Assembly (NCBI GenBank): GCA_018266375.1
Contig: JAFEAO010000001.1
Span: 215,079 to 279,078 of the forward strand
Length of the DNA: 64,000 nt
Direction: 5' to 3'
DNA from: Bdellovibrionales bacterium
GTDB taxonomy: Bacteria; Bdellovibrionota; UBA1018; CAIMNF01
The translations under genes and the position numbers were made by a program. This document shows, piece after piece, positions 29,593 through 38,705 of the stretch. Within the stretch, counting starts at the first letter, position 1. Each line of letters opens with the position of its first letter. Under the pieces are notes generated by a model, which saw only the letters and a program-made list of their open reading frames with translations, was not told the origin of the DNA and made no database searches.

Positions 29593-30402
29593 TTAATAAC
29601 CGACGATCGGATTCTGCCGGCGGCACACGGTCGTTGACGTCGAAGCACTGCTACTGAACTCGAGGTCCTTACCGACAAGACGCATGAGCGATCCGTCGAG
29701 CATCAAGCCTTTATCTGTACAAACCGCGACGTAACGGTCGTAGGCATTTTTCATTCCCAAATCGTTTGCGCCGAAATCAAACGCGGTCGGACGATCCGAA
29801 TACTGAAATACATAAAGCTCGTCGACTCCGTAATTGACTTGCGTGATCTGAAGCGCGTTCTTGACGCAATCGAAGTTCCCGCGCAAAACCGGACAGTGGT
29901 TAGCTTTCTTGACGAGCGGGTTCGGGCGCGACAGATGCGAATAATAGATGGGCGCCAAAGTTTTCAGAACAGCGCTAACCGTGGTCTGCACGTTGGTCGG
30001 AATCGAAGCTTGCATCGACGTATGGAAGTGAGCGAAGTCGAGAAGTACGGTGCGACTCTCATATTTGGCGTAAAATCCGTTCACGAGAAAACTGGTCGCG
30101 GGAATCATCCGGCGAATCGCATCGTCGAAACCCGCAAGTGACATTACTCCGAGCGTGTCGAGTGCTTGGGTCAATTGCTTGTGCACCGACTGTTCGATCT
30201 TGCCGATGACGAGCTGAGACTTTTGAAACCCGTAAGTATAGGTGCAGAGAACGCTGCCGTCGGTTTGAACCGGACAAAGACTCTGGAATTTTCCATCACT
30301 CGTTTTTTCGAAAATACCGTACTCAACCGGCGACTTCGCCATCACGCTTGAACACGTCAAAAGAGCTAAAATACAGATCAAATGTTTCACTAGGCGTTTC
30401 AT
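29593..30402 (-). CDS. Secreted protein, function unknown
   Basis: 269 residues with a signal peptide (MKRLVKHLICILALLTCSSVMA). Seven or so cysteines in the mature part, including the C-P-V-L-R-G-N-F-D-C and V-C-R-R-Q-N-P pairs, suggest disulfides. No motif recognised. It sits 25 nt after dusB on the same strand and may be the last gene of the speA-hppD-pepP-dusB unit, though a separate promoter is possible. Confidence 0.65.
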   Translation of the reverse strand: MKRLVKHLICILALLTCSSVMAKSPVEYGIFEKTSDGKFQSLCPVQTDGSVLCTYTYGFQKSQLVIGKIEQSVHKQLTQALDTLGVMSLAGFDDAIRRMIPATSFLVNGFYAKYESRTVLLDFAHFHTSMQASIPTNVQTTVSAVLKTLAPIYYSHLSRPNPLVKKANHCPVLRGNFDCVKNALQITQVNYGVDELYVFQYSDRPTAFDFGANDLGMKNAYDRYVAVCTDKGLMLDGSLMRLVGKDLEFSSSASTSTTVCRRQNPIVGY

Positions 30403-30427
30403 AAGCGAGTTAGATAATCACGCCGGA

Positions 30428-31447
30428 TTAGCCGTGTCCACCCATTAAGAATGGTTCATCCAAGAAAGCAAAATCTCGCTTGCGCATTGCAACAGAAAAG
30501 AACTCGTTCGATTCGTTCCAGAGTTCTTCCTCAGTCGGAATATGAAAGACCTTACGACGGAAATCAGCGGAACCGGGGTATCCGCTTGAGTACCAGGCCA
30601 AGAATTTACGGGCGTGAAGAAGCGCGCCCCGAGAATCGAAGCTCTCGCGAAGGTAAATTCGCTGTTTTCCTAACAGTTCGAGAAGTCTCTCGGCCGTCAC
30701 CGGTTCGGGCGTTTTACCCGCCAATAGATCCCGGCTTTGTTCGAAGAGGAACGGATTACGAAGCGCCCCCCGTCCGATCATCACCGCATCGACTCCGTAA
30801 GTCTTGTATCGATTCACCGCTTGCTCAGGAGTGCCGACGTCGCCATTACCGATAATCGGAAGCGGACTCTTGGCTTTGATCTCACCGATGAAATCCCAGT
30901 CGGCTTCACCGCTATAGCCTTGGGCGCGCGTTCGGCCGTGAATTGCGACCCATGCTACCCCGGCGGCGCTCGCGACTTTCACCACGTCAAGCGCATTCCG
31001 CAAAGTTGCGTCCCAACCGGTCCGGATTTTAATCGTCACCGGAATTTTTACGGACCTGACCATCGCTTCCAAAATTTTGCCGAGCATCGGCGGGTTCCTG
31101 CACATCGCGGAGCCCGCGCCCTTCTTTACGATCTTCGGAACCGGACAGCCGAGATTCAAATCGACAAAGTCAGCGCCGAGCTTTTCGACCAGTTGACAGG
31201 CTTTGACCAGATTCACCTCGTCTTCGCCGAAAATCTGAAGCCCTACCCTGCGTTCCGATTCGTAGAACTTCAGCAGATCCATCGTGCGCTGGGATGCGTA
31301 CTCGATCCCGTTTGCGGAAACGAGTTCCGAAATCACGACCGCGCTTCCGTATTCGCGCATCAAACGGCGATACGGCGAATTCGTGATCCCGGCCATCGGT
31401 GCCAGGATAAACGGATGATCGATTTCAAATGGCCCAAGTTTCAACAT
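30428..31447 (-). CDS. dusB: tRNA-dihydrouridine synthase
   Basis: 339 residues, FMN TIM-barrel. Family marks: FILAPMAGITNSPYRRLMRE, the DLNLGCPVPKIVKKGAGSA catalytic loop with the active Cys (about residue 102), I-K-I-R-T-G-W, I-H-G-R-T-R-A-Q-G-Y and I-G-N-G-D-V. It reduces uridines in tRNA D-loops. DusB is the usual single paralogue in such genomes, so the symbol is a best guess among dusA/B/C. It starts 11 nt after pepP. Confidence 0.92.
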   Translation of the reverse strand: MLKLGPFEIDHPFILAPMAGITNSPYRRLMREYGSAVVISELVSANGIEYASQRTMDLLKFYESERRVGLQIFGEDEVNLVKACQLVEKLGADFVDLNLGCPVPKIVKKGAGSAMCRNPPMLGKILEAMVRSVKIPVTIKIRTGWDATLRNALDVVKVASAAGVAWVAIHGRTRAQGYSGEADWDFIGEIKAKSPLPIIGNGDVGTPEQAVNRYKTYGVDAVMIGRGALRNPFLFEQSRDLLAGKTPEPVTAERLLELLGKQRIYLRESFDSRGALLHARKFLAWYSSGYPGSADFRRKVFHIPTEEELWNESNEFFSVAMRKRDFAFLDEPFLMGGHG

Positions 31448-31458
31448 CGTAATTCGGC

Positions 31459-32751
31459 TTATTCCACTCGCAAAGTTTCAATCTGATCGGCGTCGCGTAC
31501 GAGTTCTTTGGTCAATACTTCGCTGCCGTTTGCGGTGATCAAAATATCGTCTTCGATCCGTACACCGATCCCGCCAAAAGGCCCTTTCAGATCACGAAAG
31601 TAAAGCCCGGGTTCGTTGGTCATGACCATTCCCGCCTCAAGCGGAACGTCAGAGCCACGATGATCGTAAATCCCGGCGTCATGCACATCAAGGCCCAAGA
31701 AGTGTCCAAGACCGTGCATGTAATACTTACGGTAGGTTTTTTGCTCGATGTTTTCATTCAAGCTTCCGGTGAGCACTCCAAGCGAGAGCAAGGCGTCGGT
31801 GATGAGCTCGCAAGATCTGTGATGAAGCTCGCGGTAAGTGATACCCGGCTTGATCATCGAGGTAATCGCGCGGTTCACACCGAGGACTTTTTCGTAAACT
31901 TTGCGCTGATCCGGTGAAAACCGCTTCGAGACCGGAAACGTCTGGGTTATGTCCGCGGTGTACCAGTCGACTTCACCCGCCGCATCGACCAAAAGAAGCT
32001 CGCCCGCTTTCAATACCTTGTTATTGCGTACGTAGTGGAGCGTGGTCGCATTGTTACCGCCGGCAAAAATCGGGTTGTAACCCATGTCGGTACAGCCGTT
32101 CTTGTAGAGGAAATGCTGGAACTCGGCGCAAGCTTCGAATTCCGTCATCCCGGCTCTCACCGTCTTCAGAAGGTGCAGGTGCGCACGAGCGGTGATCGAG
32201 CAGGCCTTACGCATGAGTGCGAGTTCCGAATCGTCCTTCACCATGCGCATGCGTGCTACGAGCGCCGAAGGATCTTGCACCGGAAGCGCTCCGTGAGAGC
32301 CTTTACCCACATGGCGAGATCCGCGTTGGATCGCCTCCATCACACGCATGTTTTGCGAAACGTTTCCATCCAAGCGAAAATACACCCGCTTCGCACCTCG
32401 AAGGAGCTCGTCGAGCTTCATGTAAAACTTCTTGATCGATTCGGTCTGGTCGACATTGAAAACCATTTTTGCGCGTTCGATACCATAGCGCTCACCCGTC
32501 CATGTCTCCATTTCCGGATCGTGATCGAGCAAAAACAGCGTACTTTCCCCACGCGACAAAACGAGCGCGGCACCCGGCTCGTCAAACTCCGTCAAATAGT
32601 AAAAATTGGACTCTTGACGAAAAGGATAATGGCTATCGTCGTTACGAACCACTTCGTTGGCGCCGAAAAAAATGAACGTCGCCTCGGAGTCGAGGCTCAT
32701 CAGTTTTTGCCGGCGCTCGGCAAAGATTTTCGAAACTTTAGTTTTTAGCAA
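31459..32751 (-). CDS. pepP: Xaa-Pro aminopeptidase
   Basis: 430 residues from a TTG at 32751, three nt after hppD stops; an ATG at 32700 is the alternative but loses the family N-terminus. It has an AMP_N domain (R-R-Q-K-L ... N-F-Y-Y-L-T-E-F-D-E-P) and the pita-bread M24 fold. Metal ligands: two Asp in LLLVDAAGEVDWYTADITQT, His in HGLGHFLGLDVHDAG, Glu in TNEPGLYF and IGVRIEDDIL. It removes N-terminal residues ahead of proline in the cytosol. Confidence 0.93.
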   Translation of the reverse strand: MLKTKVSKIFAERRQKLMSLDSEATFIFFGANEVVRNDDSHYPFRQESNFYYLTEFDEPGAALVLSRGESTLFLLDHDPEMETWTGERYGIERAKMVFNVDQTESIKKFYMKLDELLRGAKRVYFRLDGNVSQNMRVMEAIQRGSRHVGKGSHGALPVQDPSALVARMRMVKDDSELALMRKACSITARAHLHLLKTVRAGMTEFEACAEFQHFLYKNGCTDMGYNPIFAGGNNATTLHYVRNNKVLKAGELLLVDAAGEVDWYTADITQTFPVSKRFSPDQRKVYEKVLGVNRAITSMIKPGITYRELHHRSCELITDALLSLGVLTGSLNENIEQKTYRKYYMHGLGHFLGLDVHDAGIYDHRGSDVPLEAGMVMTNEPGLYFRDLKGPFGGIGVRIEDDILITANGSEVLTKELVRDADQIETLRVE

Positions 32752-32754
32752 GGA

Positions 32755-33837
32755 TCACGCTTTCAGTACGCCACGACGGATTTGATCACGCTCGATGGCT
32801 TCGAAGAGGGCGGTAAAGTTACCTTCGCCGAACCCGTTGTTGCCTTTACGCTGAATGAACTCAAGGAAGAACGGACCGACCATTTCTTCACTGAAAATCT
32901 GCATCAAATATCCGCCACCTTCCCCGTCGAGAAGGATTCCCAGCTCTTCCAGTTCTTTTAAATCTTCCTCAACTCCAGGGACGCGTTTCGGTACCACTTC
33001 GTAATAAGTAGACGGTACGGTCAAAAACTTAAAGCCTTCCTCGCGATACTTCTTGAGCGAGTGAACGATGTCGGCACTCAAAAGCGCCAAGTGCTGCACT
33101 CCCGCGCCCTTAAAACGGTCGCAGAACTCTTGAACTTGGCTTTCCTTCTCGGTTGCCTCGTTGATCGGCACCTTGATGCGGCCACATTGCGATTGCATCA
33201 CCTCGGAATTGAGGCCGGTACGGCCGGTTTTGATGTGGAACGTCCGGGCTGATTTAAAATTGAAAACGTCTTCGTAATATTTGGTCCAAACTTTGATCTG
33301 ACCCATGTCGATGTTGTTCGTCAGGTGGTCGATGATCGAAAGGCCGGATGGAGACGGGCTCTCGAGACGCTTCACGATTACGCCTTCGATGAGCGGCGCC
33401 GGATTTTTGATGCCCTTGTGTTTACGAGTCACAAAGCGATAGCGGACATCTTCCGGAGTATAGATTTCGGCAATCGTGACGGTGCCTTCGAGGCACTCAA
33501 ACGTCTTTGGTTCCGTCGCCGGACGTCCGCCACGAGCGGTGGTTTCTTTAAATGCGGCAACCGCATCGTCGACTTCAATCGCTAGTACGCCGATACCGTC
33601 GCCGTGAGTTGTTTGAAATTTATAGCCGAGCCGATTTTGTGCCGCCGGAGATCCGTCATACTCCGTGAGTATGATGCGGATCAAACCTTGAGACATCACA
33701 ATGTGGCGGGCACCATTCGTCGGTACGTTCACATCCGCGGTCTTTTCAAACCCCATTTTGAGCCACTTCACTTCATGCTTTGCCACATTTTCGACAAAGA
33801 ATTCAACGTGGTCAAAACCCTGGTTCAAAATATTCAT
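32755..33837 (-). CDS. hppD: 4-hydroxyphenylpyruvate dioxygenase
   Basis: 360 residues, normal size. Vicinal-oxygen-chelate fold with Fe(II) ligands visible: His in SIIDHLTNNID, His in GAGVQHLALLS, Glu in GPFFLEFIQR. The C-terminal GNNGFGEGNFTALFEAIE is characteristic of HPPD. It converts hydroxyphenylpyruvate to homogentisate in tyrosine breakdown (or, in some bacteria, pigment synthesis). No homogentisate dioxygenase is in the window. The start ATG overlaps the speA stop codon by 4 nt. Confidence 0.95.
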   Translation of the reverse strand: MNILNQGFDHVEFFVENVAKHEVKWLKMGFEKTADVNVPTNGARHIVMSQGLIRIILTEYDGSPAAQNRLGYKFQTTHGDGIGVLAIEVDDAVAAFKETTARGGRPATEPKTFECLEGTVTIAEIYTPEDVRYRFVTRKHKGIKNPAPLIEGVIVKRLESPSPSGLSIIDHLTNNIDMGQIKVWTKYYEDVFNFKSARTFHIKTGRTGLNSEVMQSQCGRIKVPINEATEKESQVQEFCDRFKGAGVQHLALLSADIVHSLKKYREEGFKFLTVPSTYYEVVPKRVPGVEEDLKELEELGILLDGEGGGYLMQIFSEEMVGPFFLEFIQRKGNNGFGEGNFTALFEAIERDQIRRGVLKA

Positions 33838-35819
33838 TGCAGGTACTCCGTCGTACGGTTGTTCTCACTCGCCACGGGTTGCGGGCTCAAGTTTTGAGGA
33901 GTGAGGTTCGGTTTCATATGATCTATATAAGTGTACCCCTGAAGGACGTTTTCGTAAAAATTTTGTAACTCAACGCCTTCGCGTGGTTTCACCACGCCTT
34001 CACGCACCTTCTTATCGATCAATTGTTTAATCTCTTTCTCAAGGTGAGCCGGAGAATATTGAATCCATGAAAGAACGCTCGCGATGTTGTTACCGCGGAT
34101 CACTTCCTCAATATAATAGCCGCCTGGCTCCGTCTCATCGAGGAACGCGTGGACTTCGTTCACTTTGCCAAAGAGGTTGTGAAGATCGCCCATAATGTCC
34201 TGATATGCCCCAGTCAAGAAGAAGGCCATGTAGTACGGCTCGCCGTCCTTGAGTGGATGGACCCTGAGAGTATCTTTTACGTCGCGAAGATCGACGAACT
34301 TGCTGACCTTACCGTCCGAATCGCAAGTGATGTCAACAAGAGTTGCGTTACGAGTCGGTTCCTCATCCAAACGATGGATCGGCACAACAGGGAACAGCTG
34401 CCCAATTGCCCAGTGATCCGGCATCGATTGGAAAATGGAGAAGTTAGCGAGGTACTGATCCGACAAGCTCTTAGTGAGCTTCTCGACTTCTTCTGGGACG
34501 TAACGCATGTCCGGAATCGCGCTATGCACTTTGCGACAGACTTTCCAGAACAAGTGCTCAACGATCGCACGCTCTTGAAGATTGAGCTGTCCATGCTTGA
34601 AGAGGCCCATCGCCTCTTCTTTACGGTTGATGGCTTCGTTGAGATATTCGAGCATGTTCTTGAACGTCATGTTTTTGAGAAGCCCGCGCATCTCTTTAAT
34701 CACGACTGGTTCGTCTTCCGCTTCCGGAAGATCGAGCGGTGTGGTGCCGACTTCGATCGAGCCGAAAATATTTACGATGAGCACCGAGTGGTGAGCGGCG
34801 ATCGCGCGACCGCTCTCCGATACGATGTTCGGTACCGGCACTTCTTCGTTCGCGCAAATCTCTTGAATCGAGTAAACGACGTCCGCGCAATATTCTTGCA
34901 ACGAGTAGTTCATCGAACTTTCAAAGTCCGTGTGTGAGCCGTCGTAGTCGACGCCCAAGCCGCCACCCACGTCCAGAAACTCGAGTTTGAAACCCATTTT
35001 ATAAAGCTCGGCGTAAAAGCGACTCGCTTCTTTAACCGCATCTTTGATGGTGCGGATGTTAGTGACCTGCGAACCCACGTGGAAGTGGAGCAACTTCACG
35101 CTCTCTGCGAAGCCTTGTTCTTTAAGATAGTTCACGGTGTAGAGAATTTCAGGAGTGGTGAGACCGAATTTCGCGAGCTCGCCACCCGATGACTCCCACT
35201 TGCCGCTACCCTTTGAATTCAATTTACAACGAACGCCGACTTGCGGAATCACACCCACTTCTTTCGCGACTTGTACGATTTGGTGAACTTCGCTGAGTTT
35301 CTCGATGACGACGATCACGCGCTTGCCGAGCTTGATGCCCATCATCGCGAGTTTCATAACGGAGTAATCTTTGTAACCGTTGACGATGATAAGCGCGTTT
35401 GGTTGAAGCTCTTGCGACAACACCGCGGTCAATTCCGCTTTTGAACCGGCTTCGAGGCCGTAATCGTAATCACGTCCAGCGTCGACGACTTCCTCGACGA
35501 CTTCGCGCATTTGATTAACTTTGATTGGATAAACGCCTTGATAGCGTCCCGGATAATTTGCCTCGGCGATCGCTTTGCGCATCGATTCGTTAAGCTGAAT
35601 CACGCGATGACGAATGATGTCCTGAAAACGTACTAAGAGCGGCATCTCTAAACCTTGAGCGCCGGCTTCTTGAATCACCTTCATCAAATCAATACCTGGG
35701 CCTTGCCCTTGCCGCGGGTGGACAGTAAGGTTCCCGCCTGGGTTAATATTAAAGTATTGATCACCCCAATGTTCGATTTGATATAACTTTAAAGAGTCGG
35801 ATACGCCCCATGGTTTCAT
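33834..35819 (-). CDS. speA: Biosynthetic arginine decarboxylase
   Basis: 661 residues from the ATG at 35819 (AGAAGG three nt upstream), close to E. coli SpeA (658). PLP Lys in Y-P-I-K-V-N-Q, H-F-H-V-G-S-Q strand, G-G-L-G-V-D-Y-D-G, and the C-terminal Cys-containing NPGGNLTVHP... domain region. It makes agmatine from arginine for polyamine synthesis; speB at 57647 can take agmatine on to putrescine. First gene of speA-hppD-pepP-dusB, linked by short overlaps or gaps. An 11-bp inverted repeat lies in the divergent region to the HD-GYP-like gene. Confidence 0.95.
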   Translation of the reverse strand: MKPWGVSDSLKLYQIEHWGDQYFNINPGGNLTVHPRQGQGPGIDLMKVIQEAGAQGLEMPLLVRFQDIIRHRVIQLNESMRKAIAEANYPGRYQGVYPIKVNQMREVVEEVVDAGRDYDYGLEAGSKAELTAVLSQELQPNALIIVNGYKDYSVMKLAMMGIKLGKRVIVVIEKLSEVHQIVQVAKEVGVIPQVGVRCKLNSKGSGKWESSGGELAKFGLTTPEILYTVNYLKEQGFAESVKLLHFHVGSQVTNIRTIKDAVKEASRFYAELYKMGFKLEFLDVGGGLGVDYDGSHTDFESSMNYSLQEYCADVVYSIQEICANEEVPVPNIVSESGRAIAAHHSVLIVNIFGSIEVGTTPLDLPEAEDEPVVIKEMRGLLKNMTFKNMLEYLNEAINRKEEAMGLFKHGQLNLQERAIVEHLFWKVCRKVHSAIPDMRYVPEEVEKLTKSLSDQYLANFSIFQSMPDHWAIGQLFPVVPIHRLDEEPTRNATLVDITCDSDGKVSKFVDLRDVKDTLRVHPLKDGEPYYMAFFLTGAYQDIMGDLHNLFGKVNEVHAFLDETEPGGYYIEEVIRGNNIASVLSWIQYSPAHLEKEIKQLIDKKVREGVVKPREGVELQNFYENVLQGYTYIDHMKPNLTPQNLSPQPVASENNRTTEYLQ

Positions 35820-35902
35820 GCCCCTTCTACTAACATCAAAAGCCAATTAAAACCATTTTAAAGACCAACGGTTTGAGTCTAACTCAACGAAACTAATAGC
35901 GA

Positions 35903-35929
35903 AATAATTGACTAGACAAGTCAATTATT
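35903..35929. repeat. Perfect 11-bp inverted repeat (operator candidate)
   Basis: AATAATTGACT and AGTCAATTATT flank a 5-nt centre (AGACA). It overlaps the -35 region of the rightward promoter and lies in the 130-nt divergent region between speA and the HD-GYP-like gene. There is no T-run, so an operator is more likely than a terminator. Confidence 0.6.
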
Positions 35930-35942
35930 AAGATCTTATAAT
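35913..35942 (+). promoter_or_regulatory. Sigma-70-like promoter of the HD-GYP-like operon, likely leaderless
   Basis: TAGACA at 35913-35918 and a perfect TATAAT at 35937-35942 are 18 nt apart. The ATG at 35950 begins 8 nt after the -10 hexamer ends, so transcription would start at or next to the ATG. No Shine-Dalgarno is present. Confidence 0.55.
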
Positions 35943-35949
35943 AATTGGT

Positions 35950-37302
35950 ATGACGCAGCTGCTCTTTATTAACCTCAATCAAAGCTTTTTATCTCGCATC
36001 AAAAGTGAGTCACAACAGAGCGCTTTGGTGACGGCATCAATGCTTCAAGCATTACGCTGGATTACAAATCCAGAGATGAATATTTCAGGAATTTACTTAA
36101 ATCCGAACGACACGACCTATAGTGCCCTTCGATTTTTGGAGATCTCCCTTTTACAACGCCCGGCCACCCCGATCTACCTCATTGATGATGATGGAGAACT
36201 CAGTGGCGACAAGCGCACCGTATTATTTGAGTCAAATCACATCCGCGGAACCTTCCGTGAGACCGAACCTTATGAGTTTTACGTGAACGCTTTGAACTTG
36301 GATTTGAATCCAAAGTTAGATGCAATTCACAAACGTGTGCCGATGAAAAGCGAACACGTAGGCTACCTCGCGGTTCCGATGATCGATTTCGCGCACTCCA
36401 GAACTTACGTATTTGACGTGTTCGTTGAAGATGAAAGCAAGAAATTGCGTCTCTTCGCTACCGCGGGCTCTCCCGTGGAACACGAATATCTCTCGCACGT
36501 CAGCGATAAAACCTCGTGGCTGTATGTTGCCGAAAGTAACGTGCAAGAAATCCGCGAGTCGATCCGCAGTACTCAGAGCGGCTTCATCACGATGGACGAT
36601 TTCCCGGTTTCCTGGAAAACCGCGGAAGTTCTCTTCAACGCGAAAGTTTTGCTCAACGAAATGAAGAAATCAGGTTTGAACGATACGCTCGTGGAACAAA
36701 CCCATTTCGTGTTGAGCGACGTGTTCTACATGATGTCGCATTTGTCTCAAGGCTCGCAACTCGCGAAATTCGTCGATCAAGCCAAGAATTGTGATCGCAC
36801 CCTTGCGTGCGCGACGATGGCGATCTTGATGTGCAAGAGCCTCAAGTTCGAAAAGAACTCGATCGTCGAAATCTTGGGCTTGGCGAGCTTCTTCCAAGAC
36901 CTCGCGCTTTATCAAACGCCTTACGGAAACCTCGCCGAAGTGCGTTCCAAAGACCTCAATCCGGACGCGAAGGCTTACTACGTTCAACACCCGACTTTGA
37001 GCGCCGATTTAGTGGCACAAACAACCAGCATTCCTGATGTGACGCTCCAAGTGATGCGTCAACATCATGAACGCAAGGACCGTACCGGCTATCCGAACCG
37101 TATCGGCGGGATGCAATTGCACCCGATGGCCGAGGTGTTAAGCCTCATCAATGCGTATTTTGATTATGATGGTCAGACCGACCGCCTTGAACAAGAAGTC
37201 TATACGCACTATTCCGACCGGATTGTTGTCGCGTTTAAGAGTCTCTTGAGTGTAATTACGCACAAGAAGGAAGACCACCACAGCAATAAACTTGCAGCAT
37301 AA
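35950..37302 (+). CDS. Degenerate HD-GYP-domain protein, paralogue 1
   Basis: 450 residues. The N-terminal ~115 residues resemble a receiver-like fold without a clear phospho-Asp. The middle is unrecognised. The C-terminal ~200 residues have the HD-GYP order: H in Y-V-Q-H-P-T-L-S-A, then H372-H373 in RQHHERKDRTGYPNRIGG, and M-A-E-V-L-S-L-I-N-A-Y-F-D. The first half of the metal site is changed: the HD doublet is Q-D (Q316-D317 in ASFFQDLALYQTP), the Lys of DIGK is lost, and the first helix His is absent. So c-di-GMP hydrolysis is doubtful; binding or signalling is more likely. First gene of a three-gene unit. Confidence 0.8.
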   Translation: MTQLLFINLNQSFLSRIKSESQQSALVTASMLQALRWITNPEMNISGIYLNPNDTTYSALRFLEISLLQRPATPIYLIDDDGELSGDKRTVLFESNHIRGTFRETEPYEFYVNALNLDLNPKLDAIHKRVPMKSEHVGYLAVPMIDFAHSRTYVFDVFVEDESKKLRLFATAGSPVEHEYLSHVSDKTSWLYVAESNVQEIRESIRSTQSGFITMDDFPVSWKTAEVLFNAKVLLNEMKKSGLNDTLVEQTHFVLSDVFYMMSHLSQGSQLAKFVDQAKNCDRTLACATMAILMCKSLKFEKNSIVEILGLASFFQDLALYQTPYGNLAEVRSKDLNPDAKAYYVQHPTLSADLVAQTTSIPDVTLQVMRQHHERKDRTGYPNRIGGMQLHPMAEVLSLINAYFDYDGQTDRLEQEVYTHYSDRIVVAFKSLLSVITHKKEDHHSNKLAA

Positions 37303-37331
37303 CCCGATAATTTCATGGTAGTCTTTTCAAG

Positions 37332-38705
37332 ATGAATCGACCTCTCTTCGTGCATTCCAATTCGGGCATTTTGGATCGTATTGTTAAAGAATCGAATTCC
37401 GCCGCCATGGTCACGACATCAATGGTGCAGGCCCTTCAATGGATCACCAATCCGGAACTGAAGCTCTCCGCCGTTTACGTCAGCCCCGACGACACGACTT
37501 TCTCCGCTTTCCGTTTTCTGGAAATCACGCTTACTCACCGCCCGGCACTTCCAATCTTCCTCTTCGAACCGAAAATCGCTTCCGGTTCCGACGGCGCTCA
37601 TCGGATCATGAAGAACACCCACATTAAAGGAATCTACTCGGGAGTCGAAACCTATCAAGCACTGATCGGACCGCTCAAGGAACAGATAAAGGACACGGTC
37701 GAAACCCGTACGAAGATTCCAGATACCGCTCAAAAGTCGGGTTACATCGCACTCCCGATTTCGGATTTTTTTACCGGCACGATCTATCCGTACAACGTGT
37801 TCACGCTGGACGAAAACAAAAACATGGCGCTCTTTGCTCAAAAGGATGCGGTCATCGACCCCACCTATCTCGCTCAAGCGACCCAGAAGGTGCAATTCTT
37901 TTACGTCAAAGAAGAGGATATCTCGAAAAACAAAGCATCGATCCGCGAAGCTCACGCAAAACTGATCGACGACGAAGATTATCCGAAGGAATGGAAAACT
38001 GCCGAGATGATGGTGAGCGCGCGCAACGTGCTCAACGAAATGAAAATGGCGGGGATCAACGAATCCTTGATCGAGTATACCCAAGCGATGCTCGGCGACC
38101 TTTTCAAACTGATCAATAAAATCGATACCGACGAAGGCGCCCTCTTCAGTATGATCGACCGCGCGAAGAAGTGCGACCGTTCGGTATTCTGCGCTTCTTA
38201 CTCGATGCTGTTATGTAAACAACTCAAATTCGAAAAGACCGCAACATTGGAAATTTTAGGGCTGGCGAGCATTCTCCAAGACTTAGCCCTGTACCGCACG
38301 CCTCAAGGTGATTTGTCCGAGAAAATGCCGAGCCAGTTGAACCAAGAGCAGATGAACGTGTACTTGCAGCACCCGACTTTGAGCGCGGATCTCGTCGCAT
38401 CTCATACCGATGTGCCGCAGGTCACGCTTCAGGTCGTGCGCCAACATCATGAGCGTAAGGACCGTACAGGGTTCCCGAACCGCGTTGGCGGTAATCAACT
38501 CCATCCGATGGCCGAGATCCTAAGCCTCATCAACTCGTACTACGATGTTTCAAAGCAAATCGAAGACGACGCAGCCGCGATTCAAGAGCTCGCGAAGTCG
38601 GTGTTCCCGCATTATTCCGAAAATATCGTCGTCGCGTTCAAGCAAGTCTTGGGGAATATCCTCAAAGATAAAATCCACGCCGCTCACGCCGAACAAACAA
38701 AATGA
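37332..38705 (+). CDS. Degenerate HD-GYP-domain protein, paralogue 2
   Basis: 457 residues, co-linear with the upstream paralogue through its length (same SAxVTxSMxQALxWITNPE start and HHERKDRTG motif at residues 372-382). The HD doublet is again Q-D (ILQDLALYRTP) and GYP reads G-F-P. An extra charged segment sits near residue 425. The pair arose by tandem duplication; the conserved loss of the same metal ligands shows it predates the duplication. The 29-nt gap and shared strand fit one operon. Its TGA overlaps the next ATG. Confidence 0.8.
   Translation: MNRPLFVHSNSGILDRIVKESNSAAMVTTSMVQALQWITNPELKLSAVYVSPDDTTFSAFRFLEITLTHRPALPIFLFEPKIASGSDGAHRIMKNTHIKGIYSGVETYQALIGPLKEQIKDTVETRTKIPDTAQKSGYIALPISDFFTGTIYPYNVFTLDENKNMALFAQKDAVIDPTYLAQATQKVQFFYVKEEDISKNKASIREAHAKLIDDEDYPKEWKTAEMMVSARNVLNEMKMAGINESLIEYTQAMLGDLFKLINKIDTDEGALFSMIDRAKKCDRSVFCASYSMLLCKQLKFEKTATLEILGLASILQDLALYRTPQGDLSEKMPSQLNQEQMNVYLQHPTLSADLVASHTDVPQVTLQVVRQHHERKDRTGFPNRVGGNQLHPMAEILSLINSYYDVSKQIEDDAAAIQELAKSVFPHYSENIVVAFKQVLGNILKDKIHAAHAEQTK

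Noticed and set aside
30737..31486. 249-residue plus-strand frame across dusB
   Set aside because: Opposite strand of a clear DusB coding sequence; no motif or ribosome site.
32035..32748. 237-residue plus-strand frame across pepP
   Set aside because: Antisense shadow of the Xaa-Pro aminopeptidase with no independent support.
35903..35929. Terminator between speA and the HD-GYP-like gene
   Set aside because: Genes are divergent, so no transcript would end there, and no T-run follows the stem.
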